Positions 1 to 8,415 of a stretch of DNA of 15,158 nucleotides are shown here, piece by piece. The stretch covers positions 1 through 15,158 of the forward strand of contig CAMCTQ010000016.1 of assembly GCA_945878545.1 (NCBI GenBank), given 5' to 3'. Both the position numbers and the translations under genes were made by a program. This DNA is from Rickettsia typhi (GTDB lineage Bacteria > Pseudomonadota > Alphaproteobacteria > Rickettsiales > Rickettsiaceae). The notes below the pieces were generated by a model. It saw only the letters and a list, made by a program, of their open reading frames with translations, was not told where the DNA came from and ran no database searches. The first letter of the stretch is position 1. Each line of letters begins with the position of its first letter.

Positions 1-558
1 TATTTTACTTTCTCCTATCATTACGGTATAAGATAAGCTTCTAACGACAACTCCATGTTTTAAGAATGGAACGACAAGATTCAACATAGATTCCATAATC
101 TCTGGAACTCCAGCTAAACAATATACATTTTTTATGGCAAACCCAGGCACTTTACTTACGTTATTTGGAATGAGAGTACTACCTTCTGGAATAAAAGCCA
201 TTTTTTCTCTGGCTTTGTTCATCTGCTGGCCACTTTCTATGCAATATTGTTGCAAACCTTGATAAATGGTTTCATTACGAGCATAAGGAACTGAGAAAGC
301 TTCAGATATAGCAAGACTAGTAATATCGTCATGAGTCGGACCAATCCCACCGGTAGTAAACACATAATCATATTTTGCGCTTAAAGCCAGTATGGACTCT
401 ATAATCACCTGTTTAACGTCGGGAACCGTTCTGGTCTCACACACAATTACACCAACTTCTCCAAGCGCTTTGGCTATAGTCTGAGTGTTAGTATCCAAAG
501 TGCGACCAGAAAGTATTTCGTTTCCTATTATCAATATTGCCGCACTAGGATTTTTCAT
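1..558 (-). CDS. CinA N-terminal / molybdopterin-binding domain protein (3' end missing)
   Basis: An open frame on the minus strand starts at ATG 558-556 and runs without a stop to base 1, so 186 residues are visible and the C-terminus lies outside the window. The protein opens with IGNEILSGRTLDTN (about residues 11-24), followed by TTGGIGPTHDDIT (about 68-80) and PGF...LAGVPEIM (about 138-155). This is the signature order of the MoCF-binding fold of the CinA/COG1058 family. Family members with this domain act on nucleotides such as ADP-ribose or are fused to a nicotinamide-nucleotide amidase domain. Whether an amidase domain follows here cannot be seen. No strong Shine-Dalgarno precedes the ATG, and a TTG two codons upstream is an alternative start. 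The family assignment is firm; the exact substrate is not. Confidence 0.85.
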   Translation of the reverse strand, partial: MKNPSAAILIIGNEILSGRTLDTNTQTIAKALGEVGVIVCETRTVPDVKQVIIESILALSAKYDYVFTTGGIGPTHDDITSLAISEAFSVPYARNETIYQGLQQYCIESGQQMNKAREKMAFIPEGSTLIPNNVSKVPGFAIKNVYCLAGVPEIMESMLNLVVPFLKHGVVVRSLSYTVMIGESKI

Positions 559-640
559 AAACAACGATACTTTTAATCTCAATGACTATTTCAGTCTAGC
601 TTATACATCTCCTAGGATCATTCAAACTGGGAAATAGGTA

Positions 641-1372
641 TTACTTCCTGTCACCAAAGAATCTTAGCATATACAAAAATAAATTGATGAAATCTAAGTA
701 TAGTGAAAAAGCTCCAAGCACCGCCATTTTCTGACCCATCTCACCGCCACCAGAATTATAATACATAGTTTTTAGTTTTTGGGTATCCCAAGCTGTCAAG
801 CCCATAAATATGGCTATCCCAATAAATGATGTAGCAAAATCAATAGCAGGACTTTGCAAAAAGATATTCACAAGCGAAACAACTATTATTCCGAGTAAGC
901 CCATCACAAGAAAAGAGCCCATTGATGTTAAATCTCTTTTTGTAGTATAACCATAAAGACTCATAGCCCCAAATACAGACGCACAGATAAAAAATGTACG
1001 AGCCAAGGATTGGCCGGTATATATTAGCCCCAGATACGAAAGCGATACCCCCATAACCCCGGCATAAACCCAAAATAAAGTCTGCGCAGCATTCACTGAC
1101 ATTCTGCCAATTCCCATAAAGAAATATATCGCAATACCAAGAGGAGCAAAGGACATAAGCATTCCAAGACCAGTAGTACCCAAAAATTCTCCATTTGGAC
1201 CAAGATTAAACATTAAACTGGTCAATGGCGGGAAATTCAAAGTTGCGAAAGCAAAACTTCCAGTGACAAGAAGACCCATTGCCATAAAATTATATATTCT
1301 TAACATGTAATTCCTTAAGCCTTCATCAAAGCTCTGTTTTTCCTGTGTAAAGGATTTTGTATAATCAATCAT
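641..1372 (-). CDS. Bax inhibitor-1 (BI-1/YccA) family integral membrane protein
   Basis: The 243-residue product is almost wholly hydrophobic, with about seven predicted membrane helices between residues 25 and 238 and short charged loops. The C-terminal third contains GLTAWDTQKLK and a polar SGGGEMGQKMA stretch before a last helix ending in LRFFGDRK, which is the characteristic layout of the bacterial BI-1/YccA-YbhL family. Related proteins are inner-membrane channels or modulators of membrane proteases and calcium leak; the bacterial role is poorly defined. The start is supported by AGGT five bases before the ATG. It lies downstream of ubiA on the same strand, about 100 bases away, with its own promoter candidate in the gap. 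Length is typical of the family. Confidence 0.9.
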   Translation of the reverse strand: MIDYTKSFTQEKQSFDEGLRNYMLRIYNFMAMGLLVTGSFAFATLNFPPLTSLMFNLGPNGEFLGTTGLGMLMSFAPLGIAIYFFMGIGRMSVNAAQTLFWVYAGVMGVSLSYLGLIYTGQSLARTFFICASVFGAMSLYGYTTKRDLTSMGSFLVMGLLGIIVVSLVNIFLQSPAIDFATSFIGIAIFMGLTAWDTQKLKTMYYNSGGGEMGQKMAVLGAFSLYLDFINLFLYMLRFFGDRK

Positions 1373-1415
1373 AAGTTACCTCTAATAATTACTAGTTTTA
1401 AGTATCATACATAAT

Positions 1416-1445
1416 ATAATATAGACCTAATATATATTTTTTCAA
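1416..1445 (-). promoter_or_regulatory. Candidate sigma-70 promoter for the BI-1 family gene
   Basis: Read on the minus strand, TTGAAA (1445-1440) is followed by TATTAT (1421-1416) after 18 bases, or by TATATT (1423-1418) after 16 bases. It lies 45 to 75 bases upstream of the BI-1 start codon, in the gap after ubiA. The surrounding DNA is very AT-rich, so chance matches are easy and no transcript evidence is available. Confidence 0.4.
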
Positions 1446-1475
1446 GCTTCTATCCACAAATAATTGTGATAATAT

Positions 1476-2333
1476 CTATTGAACCAAACATCCAAGCAAC
1501 ATGCTAAGACCCATAATAAATCCTACATATATATTAGATTTGAATCTAATTAAACAATTCTTAGGATCTACTATGTTTAAGCTTTTAATTTGCCATATCA
1601 ATATTGGTACAACAAGTATCGCGCCTAAAGATCCTATATTATTACCAGCTAATAAATTTGCTATTATGTACAATAATATAAAAATAATATAGGCAAAACC
1701 TATTAATAACTTGTATGGTTTATGCTCTAAAAAAATAGCTGATGATTTGACGCCTATTAACTTGTCATCTTTTATATCCATAAATGCATAAATACTATCG
1801 TAACCAAATGTCCAAAATCCGCAGGCAAAATACATTAACAATGATGCTAGTGATATATCATCTTTAATACATGCATACCCAACAAGACAACCCAAGTTAA
1901 ATGTTAATCCTAAGAAAACTTGAGGAAAATAAGTAAACCGTTTCATCAGAGGGTACAAAACCATTGCGCAGAATGCAATTATTCCAACTATTATTGCCGT
2001 AATATTGAAAAACAAAAGTATCCACAACGCTGCAGAGAGCAATAGTATGAGAACAATAAATGCCAAGCTCTTTGAGATTGTATTATTTGCAAGAGGCCTA
2101 TTTTTAGTACGTTCTACTTGCCTATCGAAATCTTTGTCAAAAAAATCATTTATTATGCACCCAGCACTTCTAGCCAGAATACTGCCAGCAAAAATGGCTG
2201 GAATATAAGAAAAGTCACTAATTTTTTCATAAGCTAGCAACAGCCCAAATAGTGCAGGAAAAAAAACTAGTGAGTAAGCAACTGGCGCATCAAGACGCAT
2301 CAGCTTTGCTATATTAGAAATAATCTTTGGCAT
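1476..2333 (-). CDS. ubiA: 4-hydroxybenzoate polyprenyltransferase (UbiA)
   Basis: UbiA transfers a polyprenyl chain to 4-hydroxybenzoate, the first membrane-bound step of ubiquinone synthesis. The 285-residue product has the two aspartate-rich motifs of the UbiA superfamily: NDFFDKDFDRQ (residues 62-72), followed by VERTKNRPL, and YDSIYAFMDIKDD (178-190) followed by GVKSSA. These bind Mg2+ and the prenyl diphosphate. The rest forms about eight or nine membrane helices. FPALFG near residue 25 and the RTKNRP segment fit the proteobacterial 4-hydroxybenzoate subgroup rather than heme O synthase or menaquinone MenA. The length is normal for the subgroup. The gene is divergent from valS, with 55 bases between the start codons, and the ATG lacks an obvious Shine-Dalgarno. 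Confidence 0.93.
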   Translation of the reverse strand: MPKIISNIAKLMRLDAPVAYSLVFFPALFGLLLAYEKISDFSYIPAIFAGSILARSAGCIINDFFDKDFDRQVERTKNRPLANNTISKSLAFIVLILLLSAALWILLFFNITAIIVGIIAFCAMVLYPLMKRFTYFPQVFLGLTFNLGCLVGYACIKDDISLASLLMYFACGFWTFGYDSIYAFMDIKDDKLIGVKSSAIFLEHKPYKLLIGFAYIIFILLYIIANLLAGNNIGSLGAILVVPILIWQIKSLNIVDPKNCLIRFKSNIYVGFIMGLSMLLGCLVQ

Positions 2334-2388
2334 TTTCTGTTATTTACAATATATTTCTATTTTAAAAGCAACCTAATATAAATGGATT

Positions 2389-4911
2389 ATGATTGAATTT
2401 CCAAAAAAATACAAGTTCGATGAAAGCGAACAAAAGTGGCAGAAATTTTGGCAAGAAAAAGCCATTTACAGTTGGAATAAAAACGACTCAAGAGAAAATA
2501 CATTTATTGTGGATACTCCCCCTCCAGGAGTTTCTGGTCAGCTTCATATTGGCCATGTATATAGTTACACTCATACAGATTTTATCGTCAGACACAGAAG
2601 AATGAAGGGCATGAATATCTTTTATCCAATGGGTTTCGATGATAACGGTCTACCAACAGAACGATTAGTTGAAAAAGAGAAAAACATCCGTGCAAATTCT
2701 ATGAGTAGAAAGGAATTTATCGGTATTTGCAATGAGGTTGTGCCACAAGAAGAGGAAAAATTTAAGGCTTTATTTAACAGAATAGCTTTATCAGTAGACT
2801 GGGATATAGAATATCAGACTATTAGCCCACTTTCATGTAAAATTTCACAAATGTCTTTTTTAGACCTAATAGAAAAAGATCAAATTTACCGCGATTCTCA
2901 ACCGATGTTATGGGACCCAGTTGACCAAACAGCTCTTGCTCAAGCTGAAATTGAAGATCGTGAAAAGACTACTTTCATGAACGATATTCAGTTTTTTCTA
3001 GAAGACAAGACTCCAATAACAATTGCTACAACAAGACCTGAGTTATTACCAGCTTGTGTTTCCGTTTTCTTCCACCCAGAAGATAAAAGATATAATCACC
3101 TAAGTAATAAATTTGCTATTTCCCCATTATTTGGCGTTAAAATTCCCCTGCTTGCAGATGATATGGTTGACCAAGAAAAAGGAACTGGACTTGTTATGTG
3201 CTGCACTTTTGGAGATCAGACTGATATTTTATGGTGGCGTAAGCATAAATTACCAACCAAGATTATTATCAGTAAACAAGGTAGAATAGAAAATATAAAA
3301 TTTGATGATAGTTGTATAAATCACAAGCGGGCCGAACAATTTGCCAGTCAAATTACTGGTCTTAAAATCACAGAAGCCAGGACCAAAATTATTGAATTAT
3401 TAAAAGAAGAAGGATTGTTACTTAATCAAGTAGAACGAACTCAAACAGTGAAATGCGCAGAAAGATCTGGCGCGCCACTTGAAATTTTAACAACTCCACA
3501 ATGGTTTGTAAAAACAATCATTCATAAAGAAGCTCTGCTCAAAAAATCTGGAGAATTAAATTGGTATCCAAAATCGATGAAAATCAAGCTTGATAAATGG
3601 ATAGAAGGCATAGGTCTTGATTGGTGCATCTCACGCCAGAGATATTTTGGTATCCCATTTCCGGTGTGGTATTCCAAAAGGGCTGGAGAAGAAGGAAAAG
3701 TACTTTTTGCCAAAACTCATCAGCTACCTGTCGATCCTATTGTTGATTTACCAGAAGGCTATAGCAAAGACGAAGTAACCCCAGACCATGATGTTATGGA
3801 TACATGGGCAACCAGTTCTGTATCACCACAATTAAACTCTCACGGTATCTCAAGTAGTTATATGGTGGACGATCATAGACATAGACAGTTATTTCCAGCA
3901 GATTTACGCCCTCAAGCACATGAAATTCTTAGAACTTGGGCGTTTTACACCATACTTAAAGCCTACTTGCACGAAAACACTCTTCCTTGGAAAGATATAA
4001 TGATCAGTGGTTGGTGCTTGGCACAAGATAAAAGCAAAATGTCTAAATCAAAAGGCAATGTGTTAGTACCTTCGTTGTTATTAGAGGCTCATGGAGCTGA
4101 TGTTATCAGATATTGGTCTGCTAGCTCAAGACTAGGAGTGGATACCGCATATTCCGAGGATGTTATTAATAATGGCAAAAGACTAGTAAATAAGCTGTGG
4201 AATGCTGCTAAATTTGTGAGTAGTCATTTTGATAAAATCTCTGATGAAGATAAATCTTTGTCACTTGCTGAGGTAAAACATAAAATTACTCGAGATTTTG
4301 ATAAGTATTTAATTAACAAGCTAATTGAGCTAGTCGAATTTGCAGATCAAGAATTAACAAATTACGAATATGCTAGTGCAATGGATAAAACAGAAGCATT
4401 CTTCTGGTCACTATTTTGTGACAATTATTTAGAAATAACTAAATCCAGAGCTTATAATGAGCAAGCAGATGATAGTGATGGAGCTCTAAGCAGCCATTTA
4501 ACTTTATATCATTCCTTGAAAGTACTACTACAATTATTTGCACCGATACTGCCTCATATTACAGAAGAACTATTTCAAATACTTTATACCAATAATTTTC
4601 AGAGTATCCATTTAAAAGGATCTTGGCCAAATATAGCAAATGTTAAATTTACTGATATTGATGAAGGATCTTGCGAAAATTTACTGGAGATACTTGAATT
4701 AGTTAGAAAGATAAAAGCCCAAGATAATTTATCGATTAAAGCGCCTATAGATCATATAGAAGTAGTCGGTACTACATTACCAGCTAATTTAATATCAGAT
4801 TTAAAGGATGTTACTTCCGCAAATAAAATTTTGTACGTGCAGAATTTAACTTCAACCACTCAGAACCTACAAGGTAAGAATGTTCAGATTAATGTGGTGT
4901 ATAGTAAGTAA
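2389..4911 (+). CDS. valS: Valyl-tRNA synthetase, archaeal-type class Ia
   Basis: This cytoplasmic enzyme charges tRNA-Val and edits misactivated threonine. The 840-residue product carries the class I signatures HIGH (residues 53-56, in [17 protein letters not shown]) and KMSKS (550-554). It also has a CP1 editing domain around residues 180-340 with [14 protein letters not shown], a [14 protein letters not shown] segment, and an anticodon-binding domain from about 620. The pattern [14 protein letters not shown] and the lack of a long C-terminal coiled coil match the archaeal-type ValRS. Rickettsia is known to carry this type instead of the usual bacterial one. The start is the first ATG that gives a full N-terminus (MIEFPKKY). 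The nearby ATG at 2382 is in another frame and stops after four codons. No strong Shine-Dalgarno is visible. Confidence 0.95.
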   Translation: MIEFPKKYKFDESEQKWQKFWQEKAIYSWNKNDSRENTFIVDTPPPGVSGQLHIGHVYSYTHTDFIVRHRRMKGMNIFYPMGFDDNGLPTERLVEKEKNIRANSMSRKEFIGICNEVVPQEEEKFKALFNRIALSVDWDIEYQTISPLSCKISQMSFLDLIEKDQIYRDSQPMLWDPVDQTALAQAEIEDREKTTFMNDIQFFLEDKTPITIATTRPELLPACVSVFFHPEDKRYNHLSNKFAISPLFGVKIPLLADDMVDQEKGTGLVMCCTFGDQTDILWWRKHKLPTKIIISKQGRIENIKFDDSCINHKRAEQFASQITGLKITEARTKIIELLKEEGLLLNQVERTQTVKCAERSGAPLEILTTPQWFVKTIIHKEALLKKSGELNWYPKSMKIKLDKWIEGIGLDWCISRQRYFGIPFPVWYSKRAGEEGKVLFAKTHQLPVDPIVDLPEGYSKDEVTPDHDVMDTWATSSVSPQLNSHGISSSYMVDDHRHRQLFPADLRPQAHEILRTWAFYTILKAYLHENTLPWKDIMISGWCLAQDKSKMSKSKGNVLVPSLLLEAHGADVIRYWSASSRLGVDTAYSEDVINNGKRLVNKLWNAAKFVSSHFDKISDEDKSLSLAEVKHKITRDFDKYLINKLIELVEFADQELTNYEYASAMDKTEAFFWSLFCDNYLEITKSRAYNEQADDSDGALSSHLTLYHSLKVLLQLFAPILPHITEELFQILYTNNFQSIHLKGSWPNIANVKFTDIDEGSCENLLEILELVRKIKAQDNLSIKAPIDHIEVVGTTLPANLISDLKDVTSANKILYVQNLTSTTQNLQGKNVQINVVYSK

Positions 4912-4937
4912 TCTATATTAAATTGAGTAAGCTATAA

Positions 4938-5543
4938 ATGAAACATCTTTTTATACTGATATGGTTGTTTTATACGGCATCATATACTAATGCAGCAGAA
5001 TCGAATTTTGTAGAACTCGGCAATTCAAAAGCTCAAAATTGTTGGATCTATCTCGGTGGATTAACAGAATCTTTTGATTCCCCAGATGAAAAGAGGTATA
5101 GACAAATATTAGATGATATAGGACATAAACTAAATATCCGCTTTATAGCACTGATGCCAAGGAATCGGTGCCCAAAATTTGGTAATAAACTTTGCTGGCC
5201 ACATCAAGATCCAGCACAAGCGGCAGAAACTTATCAATCAATACTACCCGATTTAAAAGGAATAACTATAAATGGCTGGATTGGATTTTCTAATGGTGGT
5301 TATTTTTTACATGAAATTTTACTGCAAAAGCTTTTAACTGTACCTATTATAACGATAGGTTCACCAGGATATTTAGATTCAACAGATCAAGTCTATATTA
5401 TGATAGGAAAGGAAGATACTTATGCATATAAACGTGCTAAAGATTTAGAATATAAAATTATTGAATATGAAGGAGGACATACTATAAATGGCGAAGCTTT
5501 AGAAAAAGTTCTAGAATCACTCTACACTAGCCCGAGTAGCTAA
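4938..5543 (+). CDS. Exported alpha/beta-hydrolase of unknown substrate
   Basis: The 201-residue protein starts with a plausible Sec signal peptide (MKHLFILIWLFYTASYTNAA, cleavage near residues 20-21), so the mature part should be periplasmic or secreted. A nucleophile elbow GFSNGG puts Ser118 in the catalytic position. GKEDTY (Asp160) and GGHTINGEAL (His181) sit where the acid and histidine of an alpha/beta-hydrolase triad are expected. Three cysteines (35, 78, 86) could form a disulfide. The substrate could be an ester, peptide or lipid; nothing visible decides this. It starts 26 bases after valS and may share its transcript. Its last 27 bases overlap the 3' end of the convergent gene at 5517-6476. 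The fold is fairly secure; the catalytic role is inferred. Confidence 0.75.
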   Translation: MKHLFILIWLFYTASYTNAAESNFVELGNSKAQNCWIYLGGLTESFDSPDEKRYRQILDDIGHKLNIRFIALMPRNRCPKFGNKLCWPHQDPAQAAETYQSILPDLKGITINGWIGFSNGGYFLHEILLQKLLTVPIITIGSPGYLDSTDQVYIMIGKEDTYAYKRAKDLEYKIIEYEGGHTINGEALEKVLESLYTSPSS

Positions 5544-6476
5544 TATCATTGCTACTGGACTACGACCACAGCCATAACCGTAACAAAATGTAATATCTGA
5601 TTCAGAAACTGTCTCCTGGTACATCTTATATAAATCTTTTTGGAAATAACCAACCCACTCTTTGCCATAAGGTTTAAGATAATTACCAAATAAATGGACT
5701 CTAAAATCTTTGGATAATTCTTTTAGTGGTACACCTGTATCATCTTGTAATATGACTTTAGCATTTGCCATTACAAAATCCTTTAGTTTAGAAAAAATTC
5801 TTTGATGAAAAGAATAGGAACTAGCTTTTAGCATACAAGTATCAAATAAATTATTATCCTTTATAAATTTTAGTAAATCGTCACTTAAGATTTGGTTTGC
5901 AACATTTGTTTGAACATATAAAAGTTTTTTTTCTAATTCTAGGTGTATGAAAGTTATCTCAATAACGTTACCAAAAGAATAGTCTGTATACTTAATATCT
6001 TGAATTGTTCCACCCATCAAAGTAATTTGCGCAAGGAACAGAGGAAGCACCCCTTGTTTATGAGAAATCATACGACTCATATCTGAGGTTACAAAAAAAC
6101 TTCTGCGCAAAAGAGAGTCCAGTTGATTATTTAAGTCCTTAGGCATTTGCAAACTAATATCTTCAGATCCGCTTGATTCTAAGCCAATTAAAAGATAGCT
6201 CTGTGCCCGTGGAAATAACATCAAAGGATAAATAATATCAGGCCCCCCAAATGGATAAAACACAGCTTTGGTTTCGTTAGTGAGTAATTTTAGCTTTTGT
6301 GTTACAAAACTTTCTAATTTCGGAATCGTTATTGTTTTGAATTTTTGAAAACGTGGATGTTTATAGCTTTTAAATGTATCATCTGCTAACACAGCAATAG
6401 CACAAGAGCTATAGAAAAAAACTATCAGCGCTACTATGAATTTCTTAATCATAAATTCTTTGAAAAAGTTAAGCAT
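5517..6476 (-). CDS. Exported protein of unknown function with FYPFGGPD motif
   Basis: I do not recognise a named family. The 319-residue product has an N-terminal signal sequence (MIKKFIVALIVFFYSSCAIA, from residue 9) with likely cleavage around AIA/VLA-DD. YSSC is only a poor lipobox, so a soluble exported form is more likely. The central segment FYPFGGPDIIYPLMLFP, followed by a GLESSG-like turn (about residues 94-125), resembles a motif I associate with uncharacterised exported proteins of other bacteria. The C-terminal region contains YPFSF-free, mostly helical sequence ending in a Cys-containing turn FCYGYGCGRSP. Met9 (6452) gives a more conventional signal peptide than Met1 (6476); neither has a well-spaced Shine-Dalgarno. 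It follows dksA by 71 bases on the same strand and collides 3' to 3' with the hydrolase gene. Confidence 0.7.
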   Translation of the reverse strand: MLNFFKEFMIKKFIVALIVFFYSSCAIAVLADDTFKSYKHPRFQKFKTITIPKLESFVTQKLKLLTNETKAVFYPFGGPDIIYPLMLFPRAQSYLLIGLESSGSEDISLQMPKDLNNQLDSLLRRSFFVTSDMSRMISHKQGVLPLFLAQITLMGGTIQDIKYTDYSFGNVIEITFIHLELEKKLLYVQTNVANQILSDDLLKFIKDNNLFDTCMLKASSYSFHQRIFSKLKDFVMANAKVILQDDTGVPLKELSKDFRVHLFGNYLKPYGKEWVGYFQKDLYKMYQETVSESDITFCYGYGCGRSPVAMILATRASVE

Positions 6477-6547
6477 TCCACTTTTCAGACCATTAGCGCC
6501 TAAATTGTTCTAATAGAAAAAATACTTCTTGTTTATTGATGATTCCC

Positions 6548-6982
6548 TTAGCCTTCGATATAATCCTCATCTATGTGAGTTCTTTCGTAATTTTCATGAC
6601 GCTCTTGCGCTTCTATACATAAAGTAGCTACTGGTCTTGCCTCAAGTCTTTTGAGACCTATTGCTTCTCCTGTTTCTTCACAGTAACCATAACCACCTTT
6701 ATTAATTCGCTCAATAGCAGATTCTATTTTGTCGATTAATTTACGATAACGGTCGCGAGTTCTAAGCTCAATTGTTGTTTCTGTCTCAACACTTGCTCGG
6801 TCGTTTAAATCTGGTTCATTCCAAGTTTCTTCTTTTAAATGAGTCAATGTTTCTCTAGATTCCGCAAGCAAATCGTCCCGCCATTTCAGAAGTTTTTGTT
6901 TGAAATATTCCAATTGCATTGGATTCATATATTCTTCATCTGTAGAAGGCTTATAACCTTCTGTTAGAACTATTTTGTCCAT
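6548..6982 (-). CDS. dksA: DksA-family RNA polymerase-binding transcription factor
   Basis: DksA binds the RNA polymerase secondary channel and, with ppGpp, adjusts transcription during starvation. From the start chosen here the protein has 144 residues: an N-terminal segment, a coiled coil with the tip motif DLNDRA (residues 58-63, the DxxDxA needed for function), and a C-terminal globular finger. The finger keeps only one cysteine of each usual CxxC pair (Cys101 in YCEETG, Cys122 in TLCIEAQE), like many alphaproteobacterial DksA proteins, so zinc binding is doubtful. The frame is open to an ATG at 7021, but GGAG at 6993-6990 sits seven bases before the ATG at 6982, and the family normally begins near this point (MDKIVLTEGYKPS). 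It lies between xerC and the exported-protein gene, all on the minus strand. Confidence 0.93.
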   Translation of the reverse strand: MDKIVLTEGYKPSTDEEYMNPMQLEYFKQKLLKWRDDLLAESRETLTHLKEETWNEPDLNDRASVETETTIELRTRDRYRKLIDKIESAIERINKGGYGYCEETGEAIGLKRLEARPVATLCIEAQERHENYERTHIDEDYIEG

Positions 6983-7057
6983 ATCCATTCTCCATTTTAA
7001 AACATGTTCAATATACTGCAAAACTTAATAAGAAGGCAAGATAAAACAATTAAGAAT

Positions 7058-8008
7058 TTACTTTAAATTGAGATGTTTTTTACCCGAAGGTGAGGTTGAT
7101 CCAGGATGAGATTTATTGTAAACTGCTTCTAAGTGACTTAGATTAACTTTTGTATATCTTTGAGTTGTAGATAAACTTTTATGGCCAAGCAAATCCTGAA
7201 TGGACCTAAGGTCTGCACCATTTTCTAGCAAATGTGTTGCAAAACTATGGCGAAAAGAGTGCGAACTTAAATGTTCTGGTAAACCATAAATACGCCTCAA
7301 TTTAACTAGTTCAGAATTAAAGTTACTTCTGTGTAATATTTTCCCCGTTTTGCTCCGAAATATTGGTTCATTTTCATCTATCTCATATGGTAGCTCTTTC
7401 AGATATTCTAAAATAAGTTTTCTTGCTTCTTCAATCCATGGAACTAATCTTTCTTTGTTACCTTTGCCTGTAATTTTTATGTATTCACATTGATTTACAT
7501 GATTCTTTGTTATTGATAATGCTTCTGAAATTCGAAGACCACTAGCGTAGATTAGAGTAAGTAGACTTTTATTACGTAAATCAATCCATCTCACTTCGTC
7601 TAAAGAATCTATTTTATCCAAAGAAAGTAGCGTTTCTTCTTTAGATAAAGCTTTTGGTAAAGCTTTTGGTTTTTTAGGACTAGATACAGCATGTATTGAA
7701 TGACAAACTATATTACGAGTTTTCTCTATATAGTTATAGAAGTTTTTTATTGAAGACAAAGCTCTTGCGCTAGAACTTGCCGCGTAGTCAGAAAATTTAC
7801 GTTCAGATAGCCAACTTCTTATGAGTCTTATATCAACTGATGAAATGGATTTTAAACTTACGGATTCTTCGGAATATTTTTGGATGAAAGAAAAGTAAGC
7901 TTTTAAGTCATTTAAATAAGAATCTCTAGTGTTTTTAGAATAATTTTTCTGCAATTGCAGATAACTTTGCCACTCTTTAATTAAAATCTGGATTTCAGAG
8001 TTAAACAT
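7058..8008 (-). CDS. xerC: Tyrosine recombinase XerC
   Basis: XerC works with XerD to resolve chromosome dimers at dif. The 316-residue product has an N-terminal SAM-like core-binding domain (to about residue 105) and a C-terminal catalytic domain. All expected catalytic residues are present: Arg159 (ASGLRISEA), Lys182 (TGKGNKER), His250 and Arg253 (SHSFRHSFATH), His276 (LLGHKS) and the nucleophile Tyr285 (TTQRYTKV). The C-terminal LEAVYNKSHPG is typical of XerC/XerD; the N-terminal WQSYL...SKNTRDSYLNDL favours XerC over XerD, though the two are similar. AAGGA five bases before the ATG gives a strong start. The domain linker is encoded by a short tandem repeat (PKALPKAL). No dif site was identified in the window. 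Confidence 0.88.
   Translation of the reverse strand: MFNSEIQILIKEWQSYLQLQKNYSKNTRDSYLNDLKAYFSFIQKYSEESVSLKSISSVDIRLIRSWLSERKFSDYAASSSARALSSIKNFYNYIEKTRNIVCHSIHAVSSPKKPKALPKALSKEETLLSLDKIDSLDEVRWIDLRNKSLLTLIYASGLRISEALSITKNHVNQCEYIKITGKGNKERLVPWIEEARKLILEYLKELPYEIDENEPIFRSKTGKILHRSNFNSELVKLRRIYGLPEHLSSHSFRHSFATHLLENGADLRSIQDLLGHKSLSTTQRYTKVNLSHLEAVYNKSHPGSTSPSGKKHLNLK
7647..7670 (-). repeat. Two 12-bp tandem units in the xerC interdomain linker
   Basis: On the plus strand the unit TAAAGCTTTTGG occurs at 7647-7658 and again at 7659-7670. On the coding strand it gives PKALPKAL in the linker between the two XerC domains. The unit is a multiple of three, so gain or loss keeps the frame. Confidence 0.8.
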
Positions 8009-8141
8009 TTGATTCCTTCCGCAGATCTATTGCCAAATGCTTCTGTATCGTCGAATCCTCAAATGAAAAAAACTTGTTGATTTTATTCAGTGCAAAAAAC
8101 ATAACCCTTCCATTCAATATTAAAATAGTTTTTAAGTAGAC

Positions 8142-8402
8142 TTAATTATTATATATTATTCTATCATAACCTAATTCCTTTGCCGTTACCCAAGCAGAAT
8201 AATCATCGTAAACATCAATAATTATGCCTTTTATTTTGTCAGGAAATTCATTTTGAAGGGTTTTGAAAATATAATCAATTACCCTAATGCCATAATATCT
8301 AGTACTTCCTTGAGGATTACTTAATAATACAGGCTCATTTACTCTTGATAAATACTCTCTTGCGCTTTTAATATTTTCAATTTCATAAATTTTAAATTCC
8401 AT
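8142..8402 (-). CDS. Small protein of unknown function coupled to the UmuD-like gene
   Basis: I do not recognise the family. The 86-residue protein is soluble, without signal peptide or membrane helix. It alternates helices (KSAREYLSRV; RVIDYIFKTLQNEF) with short strands (PVLLSN; GIIIDVYDD), suggesting a small alpha/beta fold. It ends AWVTAKELGYDRIIYNN. The pattern of a glycine-containing turn after the first strand and an acidic xIIxDxxD strand before a C-terminal helix reminds me of small uncharacterised alphaproteobacterial proteins, but this is only an impression. GAGG eight bases before the ATG is a good ribosome site. The ATG lies 13 bases after the stop of the UmuD-like gene, so translation is probably coupled and a role linked to that protein is inferred. 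Its codon use looks like that of its neighbours. Confidence 0.75.
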   Translation of the reverse strand: MEFKIYEIENIKSAREYLSRVNEPVLLSNPQGSTRYYGIRVIDYIFKTLQNEFPDKIKGIIIDVYDDYSAWVTAKELGYDRIIYNN

Positions 8403-8415
8403 AATATAATCCTCA

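Noticed and set aside
1501..2208. Open frames on the plus strand opposite ubiA
   Set aside because: They are antisense shadows of a gene with complete UbiA motifs and have no ribosome sites or family features.
2382..2396. Four-codon frame overlapping the valS start as a leader peptide
   Set aside because: No ribosome site and no attenuator-like hairpin or valine codons.
8045..8065. T-loop-like GTCGAATCC suggesting a tRNA in the gap 8009-8141
   Set aside because: No matching acceptor, D or anticodon stems around it; the gap appears to hold no gene.
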